A DNA stretch of 64,000 nt from Chitinophagaceae bacterium (GTDB lineage Bacteria; Bacteroidota; Bacteroidia; Chitinophagales; Chitinophagaceae): positions 1 to 64,000 of the forward strand of contig JADKIE010000009.1 of assembly GCA_016721385.1 (NCBI GenBank). Direction: 5' to 3'. Below the pieces are notes generated by a model that did no database searches, was not told the origin of the DNA, and saw only the letters and a list, made by a program, of their open reading frames with translations. The position numbers and the translations under genes are program-made. Positions 35,501 through 45,176 of this stretch are shown here, in pieces. How positions within the stretch are numbered: the first letter of the stretch is position 1; each line of letters starts with the position of its first letter.

Positions 35501-37279
35501 ATGTTTATGAATAATATTAAAATATACATTGTAATGTTTAAGAATATAGGAATGATATTAGTGTTTATAGGGTTTAATTATTGCCTTGGCCAAGCTCCCA
35601 TACTTCCTTTTATTAAATTAGTAGAACCAACAAAAGAAAGCCAAGTAGTAAAACTATCCAAGCAATATATTGTAGGCAGTACATGTAAAACTTGTAATCT
35701 TACCATAAATGAAAAACCTGTAAAAGTATTTGCAACCGGCGCTTTTGCATACGAAGTAAATTTAAAAATTGGCGATAGCATTTTTAATATCATAGCATCA
35801 ACCCCAGAAAATAAAACAACAACAAAAAAAATCATTTACAATTATACACCACCCTTGCCGCCCGATACAGTAAAAACGTTGACGATAACTGATATAGATG
35901 TTTATCCCGAAGGAAATTTATATGTAAAACCCGGCGACAGAATTAAGTTTAAAGTAAAGACTCTTAAAGGGTGTAAAGTTTTTGCCAATAGTAATATTCC
36001 TTTGTACGAAATACCAACATCTGCCACTAATAAAATGCCGGGCATTTATCAGGGCGAATATGTGGTTAAAGAAACGGATAGTTTTTTTGTAACAAAAATA
36101 CCAATAACGGTAACGGAGAAAGGAGGTAAATCTGTAACTGAAAAAACTAACACATGGATAAGTATGTTTAGCCCGTTAGCTCCAAATATTGGCATTACTA
36201 AAGGCAGATTGGCGCATTTGCTTTTTGGTTTGGGAGATGATAGATTAGGTGGAGCGAAAATGGGCTATATAGATTCGGCAGTATTATTAAATGTAATTGG
36301 TAAAATTGGTAGTAATTACAAAGTGCAACTAAGTAAATACAGAACAGCTTATGTGCCCGACGATGTAATAGATTTTTTGCCAAAAGGAACGTTTACTCCC
36401 GAAAGCTTAACAACTAATTGGAGAGTATATGGTGATAGTGTGTATGATTATGTAACCGTGGGATTGTTTGCCCGACTGCCCTACCAGTCTATGCAGGTAA
36501 TTAACCCGAGTAAAATAGTGGTGGATGTTTTTGGTGTAACCAATAACACTAATTGGATAACACAATTGGAAAACACCGAAGAAATTAAAAACGTTTATTA
36601 TGAACAAACCCAAGATGAAATTTTTAGAATTACCATTGAGTTAAAACACCAACAACATTGGGGGCATTTTATTTATTACAAGGGTAATAATTTGGTAATT
36701 AAAATACGCCGGCAACCCAAAGAGTTAACTTTAAGTAAATTAACTATTGCTGTAGATGCAGGACATGGTGGAAGCAACACCGGTGCTGGTGGCCCAACAG
36801 GCTCTTCGGAAAAAGCGATTGCTTTGCAACTTGCAGTAAAATTGCAACAAGCACTGCAAAAAGAAGGCGCAAAAGTTATTATGAGCCGAAGTAAAGAAAC
36901 TTTTTTTGACAATAAAGAACGCATTTTATTTTACAGAGATAGTTTACCCGATTTATTATTGAGTGTACATTTAAATTCATCATCGGACCCAATAAGAGTA
37001 AGCGGTACAAGTGTGTTTTACCGTTACATTGGCTTTAAAGAATTTGGCAATACTATCTATAAAAAATTGTTAGAATTAGGGTTGAAAGAATATGGCAATA
37101 ATGGCAGTTTTAACTTTATGCTAAACAGCCCGATAGAATATCCAAACGCATTGCTCGAAACTTTATTTATTAGCAATCCGGAAGATGAAATGAAAATAAT
37201 GGACGAAAATTTTCAACAGCAATTTGTAAATAAGGTAGTAGCAGGGATAAAGGAGTTTTTAGAAAAATGTAAAGATTAA
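35501..37279 (+). CDS. N-acetylmuramoyl-L-alanine amidase (Amidase_3)
   Basis: This is a periplasmic zinc amidase that cleaves the amide bond between MurNAc and the stem peptide. After an N-terminal signal region there are about 370 residues of beta-rich sequence, including an SH3-like stretch (YKVQLSKYRTAYVPDDVIDF) and an AMIN-like segment (IVVDVFGVTNNTNWI). The catalytic domain begins near residue 410: zinc ligands in VDAGHGGSNTGA, SSEKAIALQL and LLSVHLNSS, and the catalytic Glu in NALLETLFISNPED. The architecture resembles amidases with adaptor domains used in cell separation. It is divergent from the M48 gene and convergent with the transporter. Confidence 0.9.
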   Translation: MFMNNIKIYIVMFKNIGMILVFIGFNYCLGQAPILPFIKLVEPTKESQVVKLSKQYIVGSTCKTCNLTINEKPVKVFATGAFAYEVNLKIGDSIFNIIASTPENKTTTKKIIYNYTPPLPPDTVKTLTITDIDVYPEGNLYVKPGDRIKFKVKTLKGCKVFANSNIPLYEIPTSATNKMPGIYQGEYVVKETDSFFVTKIPITVTEKGGKSVTEKTNTWISMFSPLAPNIGITKGRLAHLLFGLGDDRLGGAKMGYIDSAVLLNVIGKIGSNYKVQLSKYRTAYVPDDVIDFLPKGTFTPESLTTNWRVYGDSVYDYVTVGLFARLPYQSMQVINPSKIVVDVFGVTNNTNWITQLENTEEIKNVYYEQTQDEIFRITIELKHQQHWGHFIYYKGNNLVIKIRRQPKELTLSKLTIAVDAGHGGSNTGAGGPTGSSEKAIALQLAVKLQQALQKEGAKVIMSRSKETFFDNKERILFYRDSLPDLLLSVHLNSSSDPIRVSGTSVFYRYIGFKEFGNTIYKKLLELGLKEYGNNGSFNFMLNSPIEYPNALLETLFISNPEDEMKIMDENFQQQFVNKVVAGIKEFLEKCKD

Positions 37280-37334
37280 AGTCTCCTCCAACATTCAAAA
37301 TTTGTACTACCTCCAAATCGACAGAAAAATAAAT

Positions 37335-38782
37335 TTACTTTAACCCCATTACCAACGGCTGTAATAACCAGCAAAATAAGGTAATAAAAATTATACAAAT
37401 AATATTTAGTACAAAGCCGGCTTTTAGCATATCCTTAATTTTTATATATCCACTGGCAAAAACTATAGCATTTGGCGGTGTGCCCATTGGCAACATACTG
37501 GCACAGCTAGCGCCCAACGTCATTGGTATGCCTAATAATAACGGATCTATATGCAATGCAACAGCAACCGATGAAATTACCGGCGCCATTACAATTACCT
37601 GAGCTACATTACTCATTACTTCGCTTAAAAAACAGAGATGGTGGTAACTATTAAAATCATTAAAAACACATTGTTGGTTGCAAAGGAAGCAATGTAAGCA
37701 CCTAATTGATCCATAAGTTTTACATCTTCCAAGGCCTTAGCTAAAGCTATTCCACCGCCAAATAACAATAAAATTCCCCATGCCATTTTTGTGGTGTCCG
37801 GCCATTCCAATAGGCGTTCATCTAATTTTCCCGAAGGAATAATAAACAAACTAATTGCACCAATTAGTGCAATAATAGTATCATCCAACTCAATAAAATT
37901 TTGCAAGGTATTTATAGCGTCTTTAAAAATCCAAAGAAAAACAGTAAAACTAAAAACAATTAATACTCTTTTTTCTGCCGCAGAAAGCTTTCCCAGTTTT
38001 TTTAATTCTGATTTAATATAATTTTTTCCCTCAGCGCTATGCTTTATATGGTTTGGATAAAGCCATTTTACCAATACCCAATACAGCATAAAAAGTAATA
38101 CAATACTTAGCTGTGTAAATACCAGCATCCAATTGGTAAAACCAATGGTGTGATTAAATTTTTCGTGTATATAATTTGTATAAGCAACATTAGGAGGCGT
38201 ACCAATTATAGTGCCTATTGCAAAATTGGATGCATAGGCAATACACAGCATTAATACCAAACTAAAGTTTTTAACACCTGTGCTCTCTTTATTATGCGAT
38301 GCTATTACATTTATAACCGACATGGCTATGGGAAACATCATCATTGTTGTGGCTGTATTACTAAGCCACATACTTAAAAACCCTGTTGCTATTATAAAAC
38401 CCAAAATTATTTTATTGCCGTTTGTGCCTGTAATATTTATAATGCCCAATGCAATACGTTTATGCAAATTCCATTTTTCAATTGCAATGCCAATAAAAAA
38501 ACCTCCCATAAATAAAAAGATAATACTATCGGCATAAGATTTGGTTACCTCTTTTATAGAATTGATGCCCAATAAAGGAAAAAGCACAATAGGCACAAGT
38601 GCAACAACGGCCAATGGCATGGCATCTAAAATCCACCAGCTAATTATTAATCCGGCAACACTTAACACCAATTTGGCTTTTGGCTCAAGCCCAAAGGGGT
38701 TAAGACCTAAAAGAAGGAGGAAAATTAAAACACCGGAAATTAGTGCCGCTGTTTTTTGATGTTTTTTTATAAAATTTATCAT
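37335..38782 (-). CDS. SLC13/DASS family anion:sodium symporter, with one 1-nt deletion
   Basis: The protein has about eleven helices and the two family signatures: LSMWLSNTATTMMMFPIA in the first half and LPMGTPPNAIVFASGYI in the second, which form the substrate and sodium sites. Members carry sulfate or di- and tricarboxylates. As written the frame ends at 37625 in VTTISVF. One T added to a run of six (near 37629) gives ISVFLSEVMSNVAQVIVMAPV and joins the last 93 residues. The rebuilt length is about 482 residues, normal for bacterial DASS proteins. It is divergent from the korB remnant. Confidence 0.88.
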
Positions 38783-38854
38783 TAAAGGCGTTGCTTATTT
38801 AGCCCAAATTAAAACTCTTTTTTTAATAAAGTAAGAAATGCACAAATGCATAAA

Positions 38855-38862
38855 TAATTTTG
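38855..38862 (+). promoter_or_regulatory. -7 element TAATTTTG upstream of the korB remnant
   Basis: TAATTTTG is an exact TAnnTTTG match, 26 nt before the ATG at 38888. The promoter seems intact although the gene behind it is broken. Confidence 0.5.
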
Positions 38863-38887
38863 TAATTTTACCACCACAATTTATTTT

Positions 38888-39753
38888 ATGAGTGAAACGC
38901 TTACAAATCCAATCGCAACATCGTTAACATCTAAAGATTTTGTTACTGACTAGGAGGTACGCTGGTGCCCCGGCTGTGGCGACTATTCTATTTTAGCACA
39001 AGTGCAAAAAATAATGCCAACATTAGGCATACCAAAAGAAAACATAGCCATAATTAGTGGAATTGGTTGTAGCAGCCGTTTTCCATATTATGAATACGTA
39101 TGGTATGCATAGCATCCATGGCAGGGCAACTGCGGTAGCAATAAATTTTGACATCAATATTTTGTTGTTTAATAACCAAATTTACGGTTTAACAAAAGGG
39201 CAGTACTCTCCAACATCTGAGGAGCAAAAGGTAACTAAATCAAGTCCGTTTGGAAGCATAGATCACCCATTTAACCCTTTAGCATTGGCTATGGGTGCCG
39301 ATGGAAGTTTTATTGCCCGTTCAATGGATAGAGATCCAAAGCACCTGCAGGCAATGTTGCTACGTAGTCAGGCACATAAAGGGACTTCGTTTTTAGAAAT
39401 ATACCAAAATTGTAATATTTTTAATGACGGCGCTTTTGAAATTTTTACCGAAAAAAGCAGTAAGCCGGATGAAGTGTTGTTTTTAGAGCAAGGCAAACCA
39501 TTAATTTTTGGCGCAGCAAATAATAAAGGGATTAAGTTAGAAAGATTTTTATAAAGCACAGATATTGATAAGAATGTTTGACGACCCAAGAATGCAAGGG
39601 CATTTACCAAGGCCTTTTGGCGTTTTTTACGAAACCGAAAGAGCTTGCTACGAAGACAGCATGAAACTGCAAATTGAAGATATTATTGCCAAAAAAGGCA
39701 ATGGCGATTTGGATAAATTGTTAAGAGGAAACGAAACCTGGACGATAGGGTAA
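38888..39753 (+). pseudogene. korB: 2-oxoglutarate/2-oxoacid:ferredoxin oxidoreductase beta subunit, decayed
   Basis: The remnant starts MSETLTNPIATSLTSKDFVTD, then a TAG at 38951 replaces the expected CAG (Gln) before EVRWCPGCGDYSILAQVQ. A shift near 39090 (two bases lost or one gained) precedes MNTYGMHSIHGRA, and an extra A near 39543 precedes YKAQILIRMFDDPRMQGHL. Between HGRA and NFDINILLFNNQIYGLTKG about 35-40 residues are absent. In intact KorB this is where the GDGD-type thiamine-diphosphate and Mg motif lies, so the product could not work even if all shifts were repaired. The partner korA, normally directly upstream, is not here; a divergent transporter takes its place. A second intact korAB elsewhere in the genome is likely. 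Confidence 0.8.
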
Positions 39754-39785
39754 AAGTTCTGAAAATAAATTAAACTATTTTATGT

Positions 39786-39807
39786 GGGGCTCAATGCCCC
39801 CTTTTTT
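39786..39807 (+). terminator. Intrinsic terminator GGGGC-TCAAT-GCCCC + T6
   Basis: A short GC-rich stem followed by CTTTTTT lies 33 nt after the korB remnant's stop and just before the stop of the convergent asd gene. Confidence 0.8.
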
Positions 39808-40795
39808 ATATCAAATTGTTCTCAACCAAATACTCCGCAATCTGTACCGCATTAGTAGCAGCACCTTTACGCAAATTATCGCTCACTATCCAGCAGTTTA
39901 GAGTATTTGCCTGTGTTTCGTCTCGGCGTAAGCGGCCCACAAAAGTTTCATCTTTATCATAAGCGGTTAATGGCATTGGGTAAATGAAATTTGCAATGTC
40001 ATCTTTTACAATAACATTTGGCGATGCAGATAAAATTGACCTTACTTCGTTTAAATCAAAACTGTTTTCAAACTCAATATTTACACTTTCGCTGTGGCCG
40101 CCCATTGTAGGTATGCGTACACAGGTTGCTGTTACCTGTATGCTATCATCCCCCATAATTTTTTTAGTTTCGTTGGTCATTTTCATTTCTTCTTTGGTAT
40201 AACCGTTTTCTAAAAAAACATCAATTTGCGGTATAGCATTTAAGTCAATCGGGTATTTGTAAGCCATTTCTCCATCAATACCTTTACGTTCGTTCATTAA
40301 TTGTGTAACGGCTTTTATGCCTGTGCCGGTAACGCTTTGGTAAGTACTTACCACTACTCTTTTAATTTTATATTTATCGTGTAATGGTTTTAAAACCACT
40401 ACCATTTGTATAGTACTGCAATTTGGGTTGGCAATAATTTTATCGGCTGCGGTTAACACATGGGCATTTACTTCGGGCACAACCAATTTTTTTGTAGTAT
40501 CCATACGCCATGCACTGCTGTTATCAATAACGGTAATGCCTGCTTCAGCAAATTTTGGAGCCCATTCTAAACTTGCGCTGCCGCCTGCACTAAAAATAGC
40601 AACCGCAGGTTTTGCTGCAATAGCATCTTGCATACTTACAATGGTGTAAGGCATTCCTTTAAAACCAATAATTTTACCTACAGATTTTTCCGATGCTACC
40701 GGAACTAATTCCGTTACTGGAAAATTACGCTCTGCTAATACCTGCAACATTTTTGTACCCACTAATCCTGTGGCACCAACTACCGCTACTTTCAT
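39806..40795 (-). CDS. asd: Aspartate-semialdehyde dehydrogenase
   Basis: Asd reduces aspartyl phosphate to aspartate semialdehyde, the branch point to lysine, diaminopimelate, threonine and methionine. The Rossmann start is MKVAVVGATGLVGTKMLQVL. The catalytic Cys lies in IANPNCSTIQMVV, and the second active-site region includes RVVVSTYQSVTGTG, RIPTMGGHSESVNIEF (His) and VGRLRRD. At 329 residues it has the normal length and is intact. It appears as a single-gene unit. Confidence 0.96.
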   Translation of the reverse strand: MKVAVVGATGLVGTKMLQVLAERNFPVTELVPVASEKSVGKIIGFKGMPYTIVSMQDAIAAKPAVAIFSAGGSASLEWAPKFAEAGITVIDNSSAWRMDTTKKLVVPEVNAHVLTAADKIIANPNCSTIQMVVVLKPLHDKYKIKRVVVSTYQSVTGTGIKAVTQLMNERKGIDGEMAYKYPIDLNAIPQIDVFLENGYTKEEMKMTNETKKIMGDDSIQVTATCVRIPTMGGHSESVNIEFENSFDLNEVRSILSASPNVIVKDDIANFIYPMPLTAYDKDETFVGRLRRDETQANTLNCWIVSDNLRKGAATNAVQIAEYLVENNLI

Positions 40796-40860
40796 TTATT
40801 ACCTTTTTGCAAAGAAACTAATATTGCATGGAATAATCTAACCGCATTTATAAAATATTG

Positions 40861-40868
40861 TATCTTTA
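40861..40868 (+). promoter_or_regulatory. -7-like element TATCTTTA for the lamin-tail secreted protein
   Basis: TATCTTTA differs from TAnnTTTG only in the last base and lies 17 nt before the ATG at 40886, in the divergent region with asd. Confidence 0.45.
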
Positions 40869-40885
40869 AAACACATTTTTACAAT

Positions 40886-42691
40886 ATGAAAAAACTCCTA
40901 CTCTTTGTATGTACACTTTGTATTATCAATACAATAATAAAGGCTCAGATTACAGAAAATTTTACAGACGGAAATATAAATACAAACCCTCCATGGGTTG
41001 GTAGTGTTGCAGACTTTACCGTAAACCCAGGTTTTCAATTACAAAGTAATAACACTGTTGCCAACAGTACATATTATTTAAGCACTGCTAGTACATTGGC
41101 TACAACTGCACAATGGGAGTTTTATAATCAAATTACATTCAATCCATCATCAGCTAATTATGCAGATGTGTTTTTAACTGCATCGGCAAGCGATCTAACA
41201 CAAAATACAACTAATGGATATTTTGTACGTATAGGTAATACCAATGATGAAATTTGTTTGTACAGAAAAGATGGTGCAACTGTTACAAAAATTATTGATG
41301 GTGTTGATGGGGTTTTAAATACCAGTAATAATGTAATAAAGATAAAGGTTGTTCGTAATGCTGCAAATCAATGGACACTGAACAGAGATTTAACCGGCAC
41401 AGGTAATGCGTATTTTAGCGAAGGCTTTGTAACAGATGCAACCTACACTACATCTGCATATTTTGGAATAGTAATAAAGCAAAGTACTGCAAGCTTTTTT
41501 CAGCGCCATTTTTTTGATGACATTGTTGTACAAACCTACGTGCCGGATGTAACGCCGCCTGCAATGGTAAGTGCTACAGCAATAAATGCTAATACCTTAG
41601 ATCTATTATTTAACGAAGCAGTAGATTTAACTACCAGCCAAACAACGGCAAATTATATGGTTAATAATAGTATTGGCCAACCAACAGCGGCGGTAAAGGA
41701 TGCATCAAATATGGCTTTAGTTCATTTAACTTTTGCAAATAATTTTCCGGTACGCACTAATTTGCAACTAATAGTAAATGATGTAACCGATTTATCGGCA
41801 AACGCATTAATAAATGGAACAAAAACATTTATGTATTTTGTGTTGCAACAAAATGATATTGTAATAAATGAAATATTATTTAATCCGCCGCCAACAGGTA
41901 CAGAGTATGTAGAACTTTACAATAACTCTAATTTTACAATAGACTTAAAAGATGTAAAAATAGCCAACAGAAATTCGGCAGGGCAAATAAGCAGTATTAA
42001 AACATTAACTGCTAATAGTTATTTGCTGGCGCCACAAAATTTTGTGGTTATTACAGAAGACTCTGCTCTTGTAAAAGCAAACTACATTGTACAAAACGTA
42101 AATGCTTTTATAATTGTACCCACAATGCCTTCGTTTAACGATGATAAAAGCAATGTAATTATTTTAAATGCACAAGGTAATATTGTAGATGAATTAAAGT
42201 ACGATGAAAAGTGGCACTTTAAATTAATTGACAACCGAGAGGGTGTTGCTTTAGAAAGAATAGATTATAATGCTGCAACACAAAACCAGGATAACTGGCA
42301 TAGCGCTGCTACCGGCGTAGGTTATGGCACACCTACTTATAAAAATTCTCAATATAAAATTAACGAGCAACTTCAAGGTGAAGTAAGTACAAGACCTGAA
42401 ATTGTTAGTCCCGATAATGATGGTATGGATGATTTTGCAACCATTAATTACAATTTTCCTGAGCCCGGCTATGTAGCCAATATTACTATTTTTGATGCTG
42501 CCGGCAGATTAGTGCGTTACCTGCAACGCAATGCCTTGTGCGGTATAAAAGGTAATTACCGTTGGGATGGGTTAGGCGAAAAAAATCAAAAATTGGCAAC
42601 AGGTATTTATATTATTTATACCGAAGTGTTTAACTTAAATGGAAAAAAGAAAAGATTTAAGAATGTAATAGTTGTTGCAAGAAGGAATTAA
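40886..42691 (+). CDS. Secreted lamin-tail domain protein with FlgD-like/gliding-type C-terminus
   Basis: The 601-residue protein has a signal peptide ending IIKAQ. An N-terminal beta-sandwich region (about 20-220) resembles those of Bacteroidota surface proteins. An Ig-like stretch follows (PPAMVSATAINANTLDLLFN). A lamin tail domain lies at about 325-470 (NDIVINEILFNPPPTGTEYVELYNNS). The last 100 residues (SRPEIVSPDNDGMDDFATIN ... GNYRWDGLGEKNQKLATGIYIIYTEVF) are a FlgD/CHU-type domain with an NDGMDD metal-like motif. Related proteins are exported by the type IX system and are sometimes annotated as gliding proteins. Function unknown. Confidence 0.78.
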   Translation: MKKLLLFVCTLCIINTIIKAQITENFTDGNINTNPPWVGSVADFTVNPGFQLQSNNTVANSTYYLSTASTLATTAQWEFYNQITFNPSSANYADVFLTASASDLTQNTTNGYFVRIGNTNDEICLYRKDGATVTKIIDGVDGVLNTSNNVIKIKVVRNAANQWTLNRDLTGTGNAYFSEGFVTDATYTTSAYFGIVIKQSTASFFQRHFFDDIVVQTYVPDVTPPAMVSATAINANTLDLLFNEAVDLTTSQTTANYMVNNSIGQPTAAVKDASNMALVHLTFANNFPVRTNLQLIVNDVTDLSANALINGTKTFMYFVLQQNDIVINEILFNPPPTGTEYVELYNNSNFTIDLKDVKIANRNSAGQISSIKTLTANSYLLAPQNFVVITEDSALVKANYIVQNVNAFIIVPTMPSFNDDKSNVIILNAQGNIVDELKYDEKWHFKLIDNREGVALERIDYNAATQNQDNWHSAATGVGYGTPTYKNSQYKINEQLQGEVSTRPEIVSPDNDGMDDFATINYNFPEPGYVANITIFDAAGRLVRYLQRNALCGIKGNYRWDGLGEKNQKLATGIYIIYTEVFNLNGKKKRFKNVIVVARRN

Positions 42692-42718
42692 TACGTCTTC
42701 GTCGGATACGAGGACGTA
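42692..42718. other. Hairpin TACGTCTTCGT/ACGAGGACGTA after the lamin-tail gene
   Basis: An 11-bp inverted repeat with one G-U mismatch and a 5-nt loop begins at the stop of the lamin-tail gene. No T-run follows, so it may stabilise the mRNA end rather than terminate it. Confidence 0.45.
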
Positions 42719-42745
42719 AATAAGAAACATTAATTTTTTATGAAA

Positions 42746-43060
42746 TTAATTTTGATTCTTCTCCGGATATAAATCACTTACACCAATACTATTTATTTCA
42801 TCATCCAAAGCATCAGGTCGTTTATCTAAATTAGCTTTTAAAACAAAGTAGCTACCAATTGCACAACCAAGTCCTAATAAAACAGCAACAACAATATTGT
42901 CGCTACCAAAAGCCACTATACCTAATAGAGCGCCAAGTATTTCGGCACCAAACCAAGCAAGTACTGTATATAATTTCCATGTGCCGGGCTTTAAACCTTT
43001 TCTTTGAGCTAAATTCCCTATGTTTTTTGTGAGGAATATTAAGGCAATAATTTCTAGCAT
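42746..43060 (-). CDS. Small membrane protein of unknown function
   Basis: The 104-residue protein has three hydrophobic segments (MLEIIALIFLTKNIG, LYTVLAWFGAEILGALLGIVAF and IVVAVLLGLGCAIGSYFVL) and a polar acidic tail ending YPEKNQN. The short basic loop GNLAQRKGLKPGTWK lies between the first two. I know no function for it. It follows the PfkB kinase gene on the same strand after about 40 nt. Confidence 0.6.
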   Translation of the reverse strand: MLEIIALIFLTKNIGNLAQRKGLKPGTWKLYTVLAWFGAEILGALLGIVAFGSDNIVVAVLLGLGCAIGSYFVLKANLDKRPDALDDEINSIGVSDLYPEKNQN

Positions 43061-43099
43061 AATTTATTTTTTAGGTTATAGTATTAAAAATAATAAAAA

Positions 43100-44021
43100 T
43101 TAAACCAAATCAATATCAAAATTTACCAATTGTACAAACTCACTCAATCTTGCATCAATATCTTCTTTGGTAATTTCTTTTAAGTCTTTCGGGCCCGAAT
43201 TTTTCAACACAAAAACTTGCCATGGCACTGCCAACAATAATGGCGGTTTTCATATTCTCAAAACTGATATCTTTCGTTTTTGCTAAATGGCCAATAAAGC
43301 CACCGGCAAAAGTATCGCCGGCACCTGTTGGGTCAAATACATCTTCTAAAGGCAAGGCGGGTGCAAAAATACATGGTCGTTATGGAAAGCAATGCACCAT
43401 GTTCGCCTTTTTTATGATTAAAAACTGCGGCCCCATTTTCATAATTGCTTTAGCTGCTTTTACTAAAGAAAGTTCGCCGCTTAGTTGCCTTGCTTCGCCA
43501 TCATTTACCAATAATACATCTACCTTTTTTAGTACTTCCTTTAAGTCATCCATTGCAATGTCCATCCAAAAATTCATAGTATCCATTACAATAAGCTTTG
43601 GACGTACTTTTAGTTGATTAATAACGCTAAGCTGCAACTTAGGCATTAAATTGCCCAGCATTAAAAACTCGGCGCCTTGGTAACTATCGGGCACTATTGG
43701 GTTAAAATCGGCCAATACATTTAAGTCGGTAATTAATGTATCTCTGGTATTCATATCAATATGATATTTACCACTCCAAAAAAATGATTTTTTATCAGGC
43801 ACAATTTCCACACCATCTAATTGTACGCCACGACTTTTTAACTCATCCATTTCCTCTTGCGGAAAATCGTAACCTACAATAGATATTTGCTGTACAGGTT
43901 GTACAAAATTGCTTGCTGCGTAGGCTACATAAGTGCCTGAGCCGCCTACAATTTTATCTACTTTGCCAAAAGGGGTTTCTATTGCATCAAATGCCATTGT
44001 ACCAACTGTAATTAAACTCAT
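43100..44021 (-). CDS. PfkB family sugar/nucleoside kinase, with four indels
   Basis: PfkB kinases phosphorylate sugars or nucleosides. The N-terminal half is clean (MSLITVGTMAFDAIETPFGK, then IVGGSGTYVAYAAS, the Gly-rich substrate motif). The ATP and catalytic motif is DPTGAGDTFAGGFIGHL. Three 1-nt deletions near 43419 (A-run), 43386 (T-run) and 43368 (T-run) interrupt IIKKGEHGALLFHNDHVFFA. An extra A near 43183 disturbs the C-terminus, which otherwise reads LKEITKEDIDARLSEFVQLV and ends NFDIDLV at 43100. The rebuilt protein is about 308 residues, normal for the family. Closest in style to adenosine- or ribokinase-like members; substrate not assignable. Confidence 0.85.
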
Positions 44022-44102
44022 TTTAATATTTATTGATATGAATAATTAATAATTTGGCAAAAGTAAGATGATTGATTGTAATTTTAAGGAAAGTTTTGGG
44101 GC

Positions 44103-44714
44103 ATGCTTATACAAATACATCCACAAAATCCGCAGCCACGATTGGTTAAACAAGTAGTTGAATGTTTACAAGATGGTGGAATTATAATTTACCCAACCGA
44201 TACAGTGTATGGTTTGGGGTGCAGTATTTTACATCAAAAAGCAATTGAACGAATAAGTAAAATAAAAAATGTAGATCCGCAAAAGGCCCAACTTTCGTTT
44301 ATATGCAAGGATTTAAGTCATTTAAGCGATTATACAAAAAGCATTGATACGCCCTTATACAGATTATTAAAAAGCTATTTGCCCGGTCCATTTACATTTA
44401 TATTACCAGCCAGCAAACAAGTACCTAAAATTTTGCAAAGTAAAAAAAGCACCATTGGTTTAAGAATACCGGATAATGAAATTTGCCAGCAAATATTAAC
44501 GGAATTAAATGTACCAATTTTAAGTGCATCGTTACCAGGTGAAATTATTGAGGAATATACCGACCCCGAAATTATACACGATAAATTTGGCCACTTGGTT
44601 GATTTTGTAATTGATGGCGGTATTGGAGGAATGACACCTTCTACCATTGTTGATTGCACAACCAGCGACTGGAATATTACAAGGCAAGGCCTGGGACAAA
44701 TTGTATTGGAATAA
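44103..44714 (+). CDS. L-threonylcarbamoyladenylate synthase (Sua5/YciO/YrdC family)
   Basis: This enzyme makes threonylcarbamoyl-AMP for the t6A modification at position 37 of tRNAs that read ANN codons. The YrdC fold is seen in GGIIIYPTDTVYGLGCSI (substrate loop), KAQLSFICKDLSHLSDYT, LPGPFTFILPAS and STIGLRIPDN. The end is STIVDCTTSDWNITRQGLGQ. At 203 residues it is a YrdC-type without the extra Sua5 domain. YciO-like members share the fold and their role is less clear, so no gene symbol is given. Confidence 0.88.
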   Translation: MLIQIHPQNPQPRLVKQVVECLQDGGIIIYPTDTVYGLGCSILHQKAIERISKIKNVDPQKAQLSFICKDLSHLSDYTKSIDTPLYRLLKSYLPGPFTFILPASKQVPKILQSKKSTIGLRIPDNEICQQILTELNVPILSASLPGEIIEEYTDPEIIHDKFGHLVDFVIDGGIGGMTPSTIVDCTTSDWNITRQGLGQIVLE

Positions 44715-44737
44715 AAAACCTCTCATAATTGAGAGGC
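44713..44737 (-). terminator. Intrinsic terminator for the small basic secreted protein gene
   Basis: Read on the minus strand, CCTCTCA-ATTA-TGAGAGG is followed by TTTTTT. It lies 32 nt beyond the stop of the minus-strand gene at 44769 and abuts the stop of the convergent YrdC gene. Confidence 0.82.
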
Positions 44738-44768
44738 TTATAATTGTATTGTTGCTTAATAATAAAGA

Positions 44769-45083
44769 TTAATTTCTATCTCTGTTGTTGTGTTTTTTGC
44801 GGTATATTTTTCGGCTGGCTTGTCTTTGATCTTGTTTAATTTCTTTTCTTTCTGCCGTTGTTACGGTACCATCAGCTTTAGCTTCTTTTACTTCTTCTCT
44901 TATTTCTTGTTGATCGTTGCGTACATTTTTAGCTTCGGCCTTTGTTAATTCGCCGCTTTTTACACCTTGCTTAATGCGGTGATGTTCGTTTTTTGCTTTT
45001 TGCTTAACGGTTGTTTGTGCATTGGTAGTATTTACACTAAATGCTAAGGCTACTAAAGCCGCTGATAATAATTTTACGCTCAT
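44769..45083 (-). CDS. Small secreted basic coiled-coil protein
   Basis: The 104-residue protein has a signal peptide ending TTNAQ. The mature part is a Lys/Glu/Arg/Gln-rich helix (KNEHHRIKQGVKSGELTKAE, NVRNDQQEIREEVKEAKAD, ERKEIKQDQRQASRKIYRKK) with two copies of a GELTKAEAK / GTVTTAERK type turn. Such proteins are common in this phylum but have no assigned role; a periplasmic structural or chaperone-like role would be guesswork. It has its own terminator. Confidence 0.65.
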   Translation of the reverse strand: MSVKLLSAALVALAFSVNTTNAQTTVKQKAKNEHHRIKQGVKSGELTKAEAKNVRNDQQEIREEVKEAKADGTVTTAERKEIKQDQRQASRKIYRKKHNNRDRN

Positions 45084-45176
45084 TTTTTACGTTTTATAAA
45101 GGTTTAAAATTGGTTTATACATACATAGATGGCACAAGAAGCCAAAGGTTTAATTGTGTAAAATAATATTTTTTAG

